DNA from: Aquincola tertiaricarbonis
Lineage (GTDB): Bacteria; Pseudomonadota; Gammaproteobacteria; Burkholderiales; Burkholderiaceae_C
Length of the DNA stretch: 64,000 bases
Reading direction: 5' to 3'
NCBI RefSeq assembly: GCF_023573145.1
Contig: NZ_CP097636.1
Span: 1,054,001-1,118,000 of the forward strand
Positions 6,285 to 15,814 of the stretch are shown piece by piece. Numbering within the stretch: position 1 is the stretch's first letter; every line of letters begins with the position of its first letter. The translations under genes were made by a program, and so were the position numbers. The notes under the pieces are model-generated. The model was not told where the DNA came from, did no database searches, and saw only the letters and a program-made list of their open reading frames with translations.

Positions 6285-8753
6285 TCACCCGGCCCTCGGA
6301 CTTGCTTCGCAAGCCGGGGGCTTTGTCTTTTCTGCGTGGCCCGCGTGGGCGGCCTGCGCCGCCGCCGGCTTGAGCAGCACGCGCGCCAGGGCCGGCAGCA
6401 GCACCAGGGCGCCGACCATGTTCAGCAGGAACATGAAGGCCAGCAGGATGCCCATGTCGGCCTGGAACTTGATGGGCGAGAAGGCCCAGGTGCCCACCGC
6501 CAGCGCCAGCGTGATGCCGGTGAGCATCACCACCCGGCCGGTGAACTGTAGCGCATGCTGGTAGGCCGCCGACAGGCTGTCGCCCGCGCGCAGGCGCGCC
6601 AGCATCACGCTGAGCACGTACAGCGCATAGTCCACACCGATGCCCACGCCCAGCGCGATGACCGGCAGCGTGGCCACCTTCACGCCCATGCCCAGGCCGA
6701 CGATCAGCGCCTCGCACAGGATGGAGGTGAGCATCAGCGGCAGCACCGCCACCACCACCGCCCGCCATGAGCGGAAGGTGAACCAGCACAGCAGCAGCAC
6801 CGCGCCGTACACCCACAGCAGCATCTCGCGCATGGCCTGCTTGACCACGATGTTGGTGGCCGCGTCGATGCCGGCGCTGCCCGCGGCCAGCATGAAGCGC
6901 ACGTCGGCCGTGTTGTGCTGGGCGATGAAGCCTTCCACCTCCTGCACCACGCGGTCCAGCGTGGCCGCCTTGTGGTCCTTCAGGTAGACGTACAGCGACA
7001 GGAAGGAGCAGGCCTGGTTGAACAGCTCGCGCGGCGCCCGCGTCTGCACGCCGCCCAGCGCGCTGTCGTTGGGCAGCAGGTCGTACCACTTCAGCTGGCC
7101 TTCGTTGTAGCCCACCATCGCCAGCTTGGAGAGGGCGGCCATCGAGTTGGTGGCCTCCACGCCCGGCAGCTGCTCCAGCTGCCAGGCCAGGCGGTCCACC
7201 TTCTCCAGCGTGCCGAAGCGGGTGCACTGGTCGTCGGGCGTGGCCACCATCACGGTGAGGATGTCCACGCTGGCCGCGTACTCGCGCTGCATGAAGGCGT
7301 TGTCGAGGTTGTAGCGGCTGTCGGCGCGCAGCTCGGGGGCGCCGGGGTCCAGGTCGCCGATCTGCAGCTGCAGGCTCACCGCATAGCCGGCCACCGCCAG
7401 CACCGCGGCGGCGCCCAGCGTGCAGGCCGCCGGCTTGCGCTGGGTGAACAGGTCCAGCCGCTGCCACAGGCTGCGGCGGCCGGCCGGTGCCGCGCTCAGG
7501 GCCGTGGTTTCCATGCGCAGTGCGCGCTGCGCCGCCGCCGGATTGACGCCCACGTACGACAGCAGGATTGGCAGCAGCACGAGGTTGGTGACGATCAGCA
7601 TCGCCACGCCCAGGCTGGCGATGACGGCCAGGTCCTGGATCACCTCGATCTGGATCAGCAGCAGCACCGCGAAGCCCACCGCGTCGCACAGCAGCGCGGT
7701 GAGCCCGGCCACGATGAGGCGGCGGAAGGTGTAGCGCGCGGCCACCACGCGGTGGGTGCCGCGGCCCACGTCCTGCATGATGCCGTTCATCTTCTGGGCG
7801 CCGTGGCTCATGCCGATGGCGAAGATGAGGAAGGGCACCAGTACCGAGTACGGGTCGAGCTGGTAGCCCAGCAGGGCCAGCAGGCCGAACTGCCACACCA
7901 CCGCCACCAGCGAGCACACCACCACCAGCGTGGTGCTGCGCACGCAGCGGGTGTAGCCGTAGAGCACCACGCTGCAGATCACCAGCGCGCCCGCGAAGAA
8001 GCCCAGCACCAGCCGCATGCCTTCGATCAGGTCGCCCATCACCTTGGCGAAGCCGGTGATGTGGATGCGCACATGACCGTCGTTGCCGTAGCGCTCGCGC
8101 AGCGATTCGAGCTGGCGGCCGAGCTGGCCATAGTCCAGCGCCTGGCCGGTGCGCGGGTCTTTGTCCAGCAGCGGCACGAACACCAGGCTGGACTTGAAGT
8201 TGGCCGCGACGATCTGGCCGATCTCGCCCGAGCGTTCCACGTTGGCGCGCACCTCGGCCAGCGCCTCGGGGCTGCCGTCGTAGCTGTCGCCGATCACGGT
8301 GTTGCCGTCCAGGCCCTCTTCGGTCACCGCCACCCAGCGGGTGTTGGCCGTCCACAGCGACTTCATGAACGGCCGGTCGACGCCGGGCAGCAGGTACAGC
8401 TCGTCGCTGATCTTCTGCAGCGTGGCCAGGTAGTCCTTGTCGAAGATGGTGGCGTCAGGGCCCTCCGCTTCCACCGCCACGCGCAGGGCCGTGCCCTGGC
8501 CGGCCAGGTTGCCCTTGTTGGCCAGGTAGTTGGTGATGTACGGGTGCTTGGTGGGGATGGTCTTTTCGAAGCTGGCGTTCAGCTGCAGCCGCAGGGCCTG
8601 CCAGCCCAGCAGCAGCGTCAGCAGCGCGCACAGCGCCACCACCCACGCGCGGTGGTTGAACAGCAGCCGTTCAGCCAGGCCGCCCGAGCGGGTGTCGAAG
8701 TCTTCGAGACGGGCAACGACGGGCTGCTCGTCCAGGGAAGTGGAAGGGTTCAA
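6285..8753 (-). CDS. RND/MMPL-family transporter of the DUF1302-DUF1329 cluster
   Basis: An 822-residue inner-membrane protein. After a short cytoplasmic tail, TM1 is AWVVALCALLTLLLGWQALRL, then a periplasmic loop of about 190 residues. A membrane block with LGFFAGALVICSVVLYGYT, FGLLALLGYQLDPYSVLVPF and the GMSHGAQKMNGI loop follows, then a second loop and a second membrane block containing GVGIGVDYALYVLS. This duplicated layout (two loops, about 12 TM) is that of MMPL/hydrophobe exporters. No membrane-fusion gene is adjacent; instead it ends the operon DUF1302-DUF1329-YCF48-RND. Such clusters are usually linked to movement of hydrophobic compounds across the envelope; the cargo is not known here. 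Confidence 0.88.
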   Translation of the reverse strand: MNPSTSLDEQPVVARLEDFDTRSGGLAERLLFNHRAWVVALCALLTLLLGWQALRLQLNASFEKTIPTKHPYITNYLANKGNLAGQGTALRVAVEAEGPDATIFDKDYLATLQKISDELYLLPGVDRPFMKSLWTANTRWVAVTEEGLDGNTVIGDSYDGSPEALAEVRANVERSGEIGQIVAANFKSSLVFVPLLDKDPRTGQALDYGQLGRQLESLRERYGNDGHVRIHITGFAKVMGDLIEGMRLVLGFFAGALVICSVVLYGYTRCVRSTTLVVVCSLVAVVWQFGLLALLGYQLDPYSVLVPFLIFAIGMSHGAQKMNGIMQDVGRGTHRVVAARYTFRRLIVAGLTALLCDAVGFAVLLLIQIEVIQDLAVIASLGVAMLIVTNLVLLPILLSYVGVNPAAAQRALRMETTALSAAPAGRRSLWQRLDLFTQRKPAACTLGAAAVLAVAGYAVSLQLQIGDLDPGAPELRADSRYNLDNAFMQREYAASVDILTVMVATPDDQCTRFGTLEKVDRLAWQLEQLPGVEATNSMAALSKLAMVGYNEGQLKWYDLLPNDSALGGVQTRAPRELFNQACSFLSLYVYLKDHKAATLDRVVQEVEGFIAQHNTADVRFMLAAGSAGIDAATNIVVKQAMREMLLWVYGAVLLLCWFTFRSWRAVVVAVLPLMLTSILCEALIVGLGMGVKVATLPVIALGVGIGVDYALYVLSVMLARLRAGDSLSAAYQHALQFTGRVVMLTGITLALAVGTWAFSPIKFQADMGILLAFMFLLNMVGALVLLPALARVLLKPAAAQAAHAGHAEKTKPPACEASPRAG

Positions 8754-8797
8754 ACCGGACTCCGGTAGACGTCAAAAGGGGTCGAAGGGCTGCCGGA

Positions 8798-9796
8798 TCA
8801 GCGGGGAGCCAGGCGCTGCATGCCGCGCAGCGTGGCGATCACCCAGGCGCCGTCGGCGGTGGGCGCCAGGCTGGCGGCGGGCATGGGGGCAGGCGCCGGG
8901 CTGCGCACGAAGCGCTGGCCGTCGTCGCTGCTGCGCTGCAGGTCGCCGGCCTGGTCGAGCAGCACCACGCTGCCGTCGGCGGCCTGGGCGCTGGCGGTCA
9001 GCGTGGCCTGGCTGTCGGTGCCCAGCGAGCTCCATTGCAGGCCGCCATCGGTGGAGCGGAAGGCGTTGCCGCGCAGGCCATGGGCGATCAAGGCGCCCGA
9101 GCGGGTGGCCAGCAGCCCGAACCAGCTGCCCTTGTAGGGCGAAGGCAGCGGCGCGAAGCGCTCGCCGCCATCGTCCGACTTCAGCAGCAGGCCCTGCTCG
9201 CCGGCGATGACGATGCGCCCCTGCGTCCAGCGCACGGCATACAGGTGGTTCTTGCGCGGATTGGCCTCGGCCAGCGGCAGCTCGGCCCAGTGCGCGCCGC
9301 CGTCGGTCGTGGCATAGGCCAGGCCATAGGCGCCCACCGCGATGGCGCGCTGGTCGTCGGCGACGGCCAGGTCGAAGAAGGGCCGGTCCAGGCCGCCGGT
9401 GGCCTGGCCGTCGAACTGCTTGGTCCAGTGCTCGCCGCCATCCTGCGTGTGCAGGATCACGCCCTGGTGACCCACCGCCCAGCCGCGGCGGGCGTCGACG
9501 AAGCGCACCGCCGTCAACGACACCCGCACCGGCGTCGGCGCCTGCCGCCATTGGCGGCCGTGGTCGTCGGACAGCAGCACGATGCCGCGCTCGCCCACGG
9601 CCACCAGGCGGTCACCCGCGCGGTCCACGCCCAGCATGGCGGCGGTGACCGCCTTGGCGCTGAGCAGCGCGGGCTCGGCCAGCAGCGGCGGCGCCGACGG
9701 GGTGGCCGGTGCCGCAGTTGGTGCCGCCAGCACCATGGCCTGCGCCACCAGCAGGCCGCTGGCCACGGCGGCAAGCAGTCTGCCGGCGGCCATCAC
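8798..9796 (-). CDS. Periplasmic YCF48/BNR-repeat protein
   Basis: A 332-residue protein with a signal peptide (GRLLAAVASGLLVAQAMVLA, cleavage near residue 25). The rest is built of beta-propeller blades with recurring patterns such as GIVLLSDDHGRQWR, GVILHTQDGGEHWTKQ and ATTDGGAHWAE, typical of YCF48/Hcf136-like and BNR repeats. In photosynthetic organisms YCF48 helps photosystem II assembly; here it is more likely a periplasmic scaffold for the RND protein encoded just downstream. Its ATG overlaps the DUF1329 stop by four bases, and the gap to the RND gene is 44 bases, so all are one operon. Confidence 0.85.
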   Translation of the reverse strand: MMAAGRLLAAVASGLLVAQAMVLAAPTAAPATPSAPPLLAEPALLSAKAVTAAMLGVDRAGDRLVAVGERGIVLLSDDHGRQWRQAPTPVRVSLTAVRFVDARRGWAVGHQGVILHTQDGGEHWTKQFDGQATGGLDRPFFDLAVADDQRAIAVGAYGLAYATTDGGAHWAELPLAEANPRKNHLYAVRWTQGRIVIAGEQGLLLKSDDGGERFAPLPSPYKGSWFGLLATRSGALIAHGLRGNAFRSTDGGLQWSSLGTDSQATLTASAQAADGSVVLLDQAGDLQRSSDDGQRFVRSPAPAPMPAASLAPTADGAWVIATLRGMQRLAPR

Positions 9797-11160
9797 CGCG
9801 TGCCCTCGTTGGCCAGCTCTTCAGGGCTGAAGAAGGCGCGCGGAATGCTGGGCACCGGCTTGTACTGCGTGGGCAGCTCGTTCGACGCCATGTTCAGGTA
9901 GTAGGCGCCGGTCTGCAGGTCGTAGCCGCCCCACAGCATGTTGCCGATGACGGCGGGGATGTCCGGCGCCGTCAGCATCAGCGCGAAGTTGGTCCGCCAC
10001 AGGTCGCCCTTGGCGTCCCAGCCGTCGAACAGCACGATCTGCCAGCTGTCCTCGTCGATGTAGTACTTGCGCTTGGGCACCACGTGGCGCTTGCCGGCGG
10101 CCAGCGTGGCTTCCACCTCCCACACGCGGTGCAGCTCCCAGCGCACCAGCGCCGGGTTGAGCGTGCCCGGTTGCACCAGGTCGGCCACCTTGGCGCCGGC
10201 GGCGCGGTTGTTGTTGTAGGGGACGTACAGCTCCTTCTTGCCCACCAGCTTCAGCTCATGCTTGTCGATGGGGCCGAAGAGGTTGAAGGCTTCGTCGAAC
10301 AGACCGATGCCGCTGGTCACCGAGTCGGGTGTGTCGTAGGCCACCGAAGGCGCCTTGCGCACGCGCCGCTGGCCCACCAGGTATTGCCAGATGCCGCGTG
10401 GCTTGCCGTTGTTGACCGCGTCGTGCGCCAGGATGGCTTCGCCGGCCTTGGAGCCCGGCTCGCTGACCACGAACTTGCCCAGCGAGTAGTAGCCGTCGAA
10501 GCTGTCGAGGCTGCCTTCGGGGTCGTAGTACTGCTTGCGAAAGCTCTGCGTGCCGCCCGAGGCCATGGTGCGCTTGCCGTCGCCGGTGACCACCCACACC
10601 CGCACCGGCGCCTGGACGTAGCTGCCCAGCCAGGCCAGCCGGTGGTTCTGCATCACTTCGTAGCCGTCCTTGGGCAGCGGGAAGGGCGTGCCGCCGTAGG
10701 CGCCTTCGGTGCCGTGGCCGCCATCGACCAGCGTGGCGCGGGTGGCGTTCTTGAAGGTGTTGTCGTACACCCACTGCGGCGCGGCGGCCGTGCGGTGGCT
10801 GGGATAGACGTCGATGCGGAAGTCGGGGTACTTCTTCATCAGCGCCTTCACGCCGTCGCTGAGCTTGTCGGCGTGCGCGTCCATGTTCTTGGCGTTGATG
10901 GACAGCACCGGCTTTTCGCCCGGGAACAGGTCGGGACGCGGGTCGCCGCTCTTGTAGCCGGCCGGTGCCTTGGTCAGGCCGCCGGTCCACGCGGGAATGC
11001 TGCCGTCCTTGTTGCCGGCCTTCTCGGCGCCCAGGGGCGTCAGGCTGGTCTTGAGCTTGGCGGCTTCATCGGCGGTGACGGCGGCCAGCGTGGGCAGGGT
11101 GGCCGCTGCCAGCAGCGTGGCCAGGGCGGCGTGGGCCAGGGGGGAAAGGCGTCGGGTCAT
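9793..11160 (-). CDS. DUF1329 periplasmic protein
   Basis: A 455-residue exported protein (signal peptide TRRLSPLAHAALATLLAAAT, cleavage near LAAV). The body matches DUF1329: ADEAAKLKTSLTPLGAEKAGNKDGSIPAWTGGL at the start of the mature chain, a central GTPFPLPKDGYEVMQNH, and RKYYIDEDSWQIVLFDGWDA near the C-terminus. The fold predicted for this family is LolB/LppX-like with a lipid-sized cavity; that is family knowledge, not visible here. It lies between the DUF1302 outer-membrane gene (18-base gap) and the YCF48 gene (4-base overlap), suggesting a periplasmic shuttle for hydrophobic cargo. Confidence 0.92.
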   Translation of the reverse strand: MTRRLSPLAHAALATLLAAATLPTLAAVTADEAAKLKTSLTPLGAEKAGNKDGSIPAWTGGLTKAPAGYKSGDPRPDLFPGEKPVLSINAKNMDAHADKLSDGVKALMKKYPDFRIDVYPSHRTAAAPQWVYDNTFKNATRATLVDGGHGTEGAYGGTPFPLPKDGYEVMQNHRLAWLGSYVQAPVRVWVVTGDGKRTMASGGTQSFRKQYYDPEGSLDSFDGYYSLGKFVVSEPGSKAGEAILAHDAVNNGKPRGIWQYLVGQRRVRKAPSVAYDTPDSVTSGIGLFDEAFNLFGPIDKHELKLVGKKELYVPYNNNRAAGAKVADLVQPGTLNPALVRWELHRVWEVEATLAAGKRHVVPKRKYYIDEDSWQIVLFDGWDAKGDLWRTNFALMLTAPDIPAVIGNMLWGGYDLQTGAYYLNMASNELPTQYKPVPSIPRAFFSPEELANEGTR

Positions 11161-11178
11161 GGGTCGGGCTCCGGAAGG

Positions 11179-12888
11179 TCAGAAGGTGCGGGAGACGCTG
11201 AAGCTGAGGTAGGCACGGTCCTTCAGCGATTGGCCGAAAGTGAGCTGGCGGGGGCTGGCCTCTCCGGGCACCCGGGTTTCGGTCAAGGTCTTGGCGGAAC
11301 CGAAGTAGTCGGTCCAGGACATGGCCACGTTCCACTCGTTCTGCACCTTGGCCTTCAGGCCGATGCTGATGTCGCCGGCCCGCGAGGCACCGCCCGCGAA
11401 GTTGGTGACGGCGGACGAGCGGCCGGCGAAGTTCCAGCCCAGGGCGATCGGCACCGACAGGTCGACGCCGGGCAGCACCTGGAAGTACTGCGGCTCGAAC
11501 AGCACGCGCGCGGCCCAGGCTTCACGTGTGGTGTTGGGGTCCAGACCACCCAGGCCGCTGTTGCTGCCGTCAGGGTTGGCGAAGATGTCCTTGCTGACCT
11601 TGAGCGTGCGGTTCCAGGCGATCTCGGCCAGCAGCGCGCCGCCTTGCCACAGGCTGCTGGGCTGCAGGACGTAGATGCCCGACAGGTTCAGGTGCGCGGT
11701 GCGGCCCACGGCGTAGCAGGGGCTGGCGTCGCGGTTGTCGCAGCGTTGCACCGGCCCCGGGCCCAGCACCGCGGGGTCGCTGTTGAGCGGCGCGTTCCAG
11801 CGCAGCGAGCCTTCCAGCGCCCAGTTCAGCTGGCCGACCGACGAGGTGACGCTGGCCCCCAGCGTGCGGATGTCCTTGCCGTAGGCGATGTGGGTGTTGC
11901 CGTTGACGAAGTCGAACACCGGCACCGCGGGTGTCTTGTCGTGGTACTGCGCGGCATAGAAGCCGAACTCGTAGGCGCTGCCGGTGGGGCTCCAGCGCAG
12001 CTGCACGCCGCCCTGGCCGCTGTTGCGCGGCTCGGCGTTGCGGGCATCGTCGGCGTACAAGGTGTTGGGGCCGAAGTTCACGCTGCCGGTGCCCACGTAG
12101 TCCTGGTTGCTGAAGTAGCTGCCGACGCCCGGGATCTTGCTGGGCCGCCACTTGAGCTGGTAGTAAGCGCCCAGCGACACGCCTTCGGCCACCTGCAGCG
12201 AGCCGCTGATCTGCTCGACCGGCAGCAGCACTTCCTTGAACTGCCAGCCCGGCACCGAGACGATGCGGGCCACGTCCACCGGGCCTTGCGCATTGGCGAT
12301 GCCGTTCTGGCCGAAGAACAGGCTTTCGCCCCACTGCAGCGCCTGCTTGCCCACGCGCAGCGTGCCCTTCATGCCGCCCAGGTCGCCCTTGGCGTAGACG
12401 AAGGCGTCGAGGATTTCCTGGTCGCGGCCGTGCTGGCGGCGCGTGGCGCGCAGGAACTCGTTCTGTGCGCCGCCCTGCGCGACGTTGGCGGTGGGCACGA
12501 TGGTGCCGGGGGGCGCCCCCACCACCTGGGCGCCGGTGTTGTCGTTGCGGCCCAGGTAGGCCTGGTCGCGCCAGGCGCTGGCGCTGAGCCGGCCGCCGAA
12601 GCGGGGGCCCGACACGTCCAGCTCGGCCAGCAGGTCGAGCCGGTTCGAGATGAGGCCGCGGCGGAAGTTGCGGTCGCCGTCGTCCTCGTTGATGGTGCCC
12701 GGATCGACCGCCGGGTTGAAGGCGGTCAGGGCCGGCGACGGGTTCTTCAGCCGGTAGCCCAGGCTGTACTTGGGTGTCAGGTCCAGGCGTACCTTGGTCT
12801 CCGAGTCGGGCGGGCTGAGGTCGAAGGCCTGGGCGGCGGGCAGCGCAAGCGTGGCTGCCAGCGCCACGGCGGTGCGGCGATGGATCAT
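11179..12888 (-). CDS. DUF1302 outer-membrane protein
   Basis: First gene of the operon, 569 residues. It has a signal peptide (RRTAVALAATLALPAAQA, cleavage near AQA/FDL), then a long alternation of amphipathic beta strands and aromatic residues. It ends in SFSVSRTF with a C-terminal Phe, the recognition signature of beta-barrel proteins inserted by Bam. The N-terminal KVRLDLTPKYSLGYRLK and the conserved NDVGDRNF-like DDGDRNFRRGLISNRLDLL block identify DUF1302. It is probably the outer-membrane channel or lipid receptor of the cluster. A sigma-54 promoter lies 53 bases upstream of the start. Confidence 0.92.
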   Translation of the reverse strand: MIHRRTAVALAATLALPAAQAFDLSPPDSETKVRLDLTPKYSLGYRLKNPSPALTAFNPAVDPGTINEDDGDRNFRRGLISNRLDLLAELDVSGPRFGGRLSASAWRDQAYLGRNDNTGAQVVGAPPGTIVPTANVAQGGAQNEFLRATRRQHGRDQEILDAFVYAKGDLGGMKGTLRVGKQALQWGESLFFGQNGIANAQGPVDVARIVSVPGWQFKEVLLPVEQISGSLQVAEGVSLGAYYQLKWRPSKIPGVGSYFSNQDYVGTGSVNFGPNTLYADDARNAEPRNSGQGGVQLRWSPTGSAYEFGFYAAQYHDKTPAVPVFDFVNGNTHIAYGKDIRTLGASVTSSVGQLNWALEGSLRWNAPLNSDPAVLGPGPVQRCDNRDASPCYAVGRTAHLNLSGIYVLQPSSLWQGGALLAEIAWNRTLKVSKDIFANPDGSNSGLGGLDPNTTREAWAARVLFEPQYFQVLPGVDLSVPIALGWNFAGRSSAVTNFAGGASRAGDISIGLKAKVQNEWNVAMSWTDYFGSAKTLTETRVPGEASPRQLTFGQSLKDRAYLSFSVSRTF

Positions 12889-12940
12889 GGATGTCTCCTC
12901 CTTGGGGGTTCGAAACCGGGCCGGGGTCCTGCGCTACAGC

Positions 12941-12955
12941 GCAAAGCAGGTGCCA
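12941..12955 (-). promoter_or_regulatory. Sigma-54 (-24/-12) promoter of the DUF1302 operon
   Basis: On the minus strand the sequence is TGGCAC-CTGCT-TTGC, an exact match to the sigma-54 consensus TGGCAC-N5-TTGC with GG and GC in phase. Transcription would begin near 12930, about 40 bases before the DUF1302 start. The divergent gene encodes a sigma-54 activator with an intact GAFTGA loop. Confidence 0.88.
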
Positions 12956-13130
12956 GTGCCGCGGCGCCAGCGGCGGCGGGTGCTGCAGCAACACGCGGTT
13001 TCAGAGGGAAACCAGGGCCTGACTCAGTACTTGCCCCAGGTGGCCGGCACGGGTCCGTCTTCGGGTTTGCCAGCAGGCTTGGAAGTGCTGAATTCGTGAA
13101 GACTCCGCGCCTGGCGGAAAGGCCGCTGCA

Positions 13131-13138
13131 TCAATTGA
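13131..13138. promoter_or_regulatory. Possible XylR/DmpR-type upstream activating site
   Basis: TCAATTGA is an 8-base palindrome identical to the centre of the XylR upstream activating sequence (TTGATCAATTGATCAA in the literature). It lies about 176 bases upstream of the -24/-12 promoter and seven bases before the activator's own start codon, so it could serve both activation of the operon and autorepression. A second weaker inverted repeat, GGTTT-N7-AAACC, is at 12997-13013. Confidence 0.45.
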
Positions 13139-13144
13139 GAAACC

Positions 13145-14984
<1,840 letters not shown>

Positions 14985-15001
<17 letters not shown>

Positions 15002-15620
15002 CGAAGTCCTTGCGCGCGCGGCGCACCTTCTTCAGGTTCACCAGCCAGTCGCCCTCGGCGGCGCGATGGCCCAGCGGCAGCAGGATCACGCTGCGCAGGC
15101 CCTTGGCCTTCAGGCCCAGGATCTCGTCGACCTTCTCGGGCTCGAAGCCTTCCATCGGCGTGGCGTCCACGCCTTCGGCGGCAGCGGCGATCAGCGCGGT
15201 GCCCAGGCCGATGTAGGCCTGGCGGGCGGCGTGCGCGTAGTTCACCTCGGGGTCGCGCGGCACGTAGCCGGCCAGCACCTTCTGGCGGTAGGCCTCCCAG
15301 CCTTCATTGCGGAAGCCGCGCTCGTCGTTCACCAGGTCGAAGGCGTCGTTGATGCGCTCGGCGGTGTAGTTGTCCCAGGCGGCGAACACCAGCAGGTGCG
15401 AGCCTTCGGTGATCTGCGCCTGGTTCCAGGCCACGGCCTGGATGCGGGCACGCAGCTCGGGGTTGGTCACCACCAGCAGGTGGTAGGGCTGCAGGCCCGA
15501 CGAGCTGGCCGACAGGCGCACCGCCTCGACGATGCGCTCGACCTTGTCGGCCGGCACCGGCTGCGCGGGGTTCATCTTCTTGGCGGCGTAGCGCCACTTC
15601 AGCAGGGACAGGAGATCCAT
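14985..15620 (-). CDS. Nitroreductase-family NAD(P)H oxidoreductase
   Basis: A 211-residue FMN enzyme of the NfsB/NfnB type, using NAD(P)H to reduce nitroaromatics, quinones or similar acceptors. Markers: LKWRYAAKKMNPAQPVPADKVERI at the N-terminus, the FMN-phosphate region LSASSSGLQPYHLLVV, WNQAQITEGSHLLVFAA, and ARQAYIGLGTALIAAAAEGVDATPMEGF near 160-185, the usual flavin-contact helix. It ends in KVRRARKDFVTEVA. The gene is alone, convergent with the sigma-54 activator (17-base overlap). Its physiological substrate cannot be read from sequence. Confidence 0.9.
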
Positions 15621-15771
15621 CGTTGTTTCCGCAAGTAAGGGTGTGAGGGTCGGCGCAGGCCAGCCACCGCCCAGGGGCGCGATCGTATAAGGGTTAGCCC
15701 GAGGCTGCAGGCGCCAGCGGCGAAGGGCCCACCTACAAGAAGAAACAAACGGCCGGGACTACTTTTCGATT

Positions 15772-15807
15772 CCACCGTTAATATCACTTTCATCATTAAG
15801 ACGGTGG
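15772..15807 (+). promoter_or_regulatory. Hairpin overlapping the ribosome-binding site of the EIIC-EAL gene
   Basis: CCACCGT (15772-15778) pairs with ACGGTGG (15801-15807); TAAT/ATTA can extend the stem across an AG bulge, leaving an AT-rich loop. The right arm contains the GGTGG part of the GGTGGGAG ribosome-binding site (15803-15810), five bases before ATG 15815. The stem could hide the site, or act as an operator. Confidence 0.45.
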
Positions 15808-15814
15808 GAGCGGC

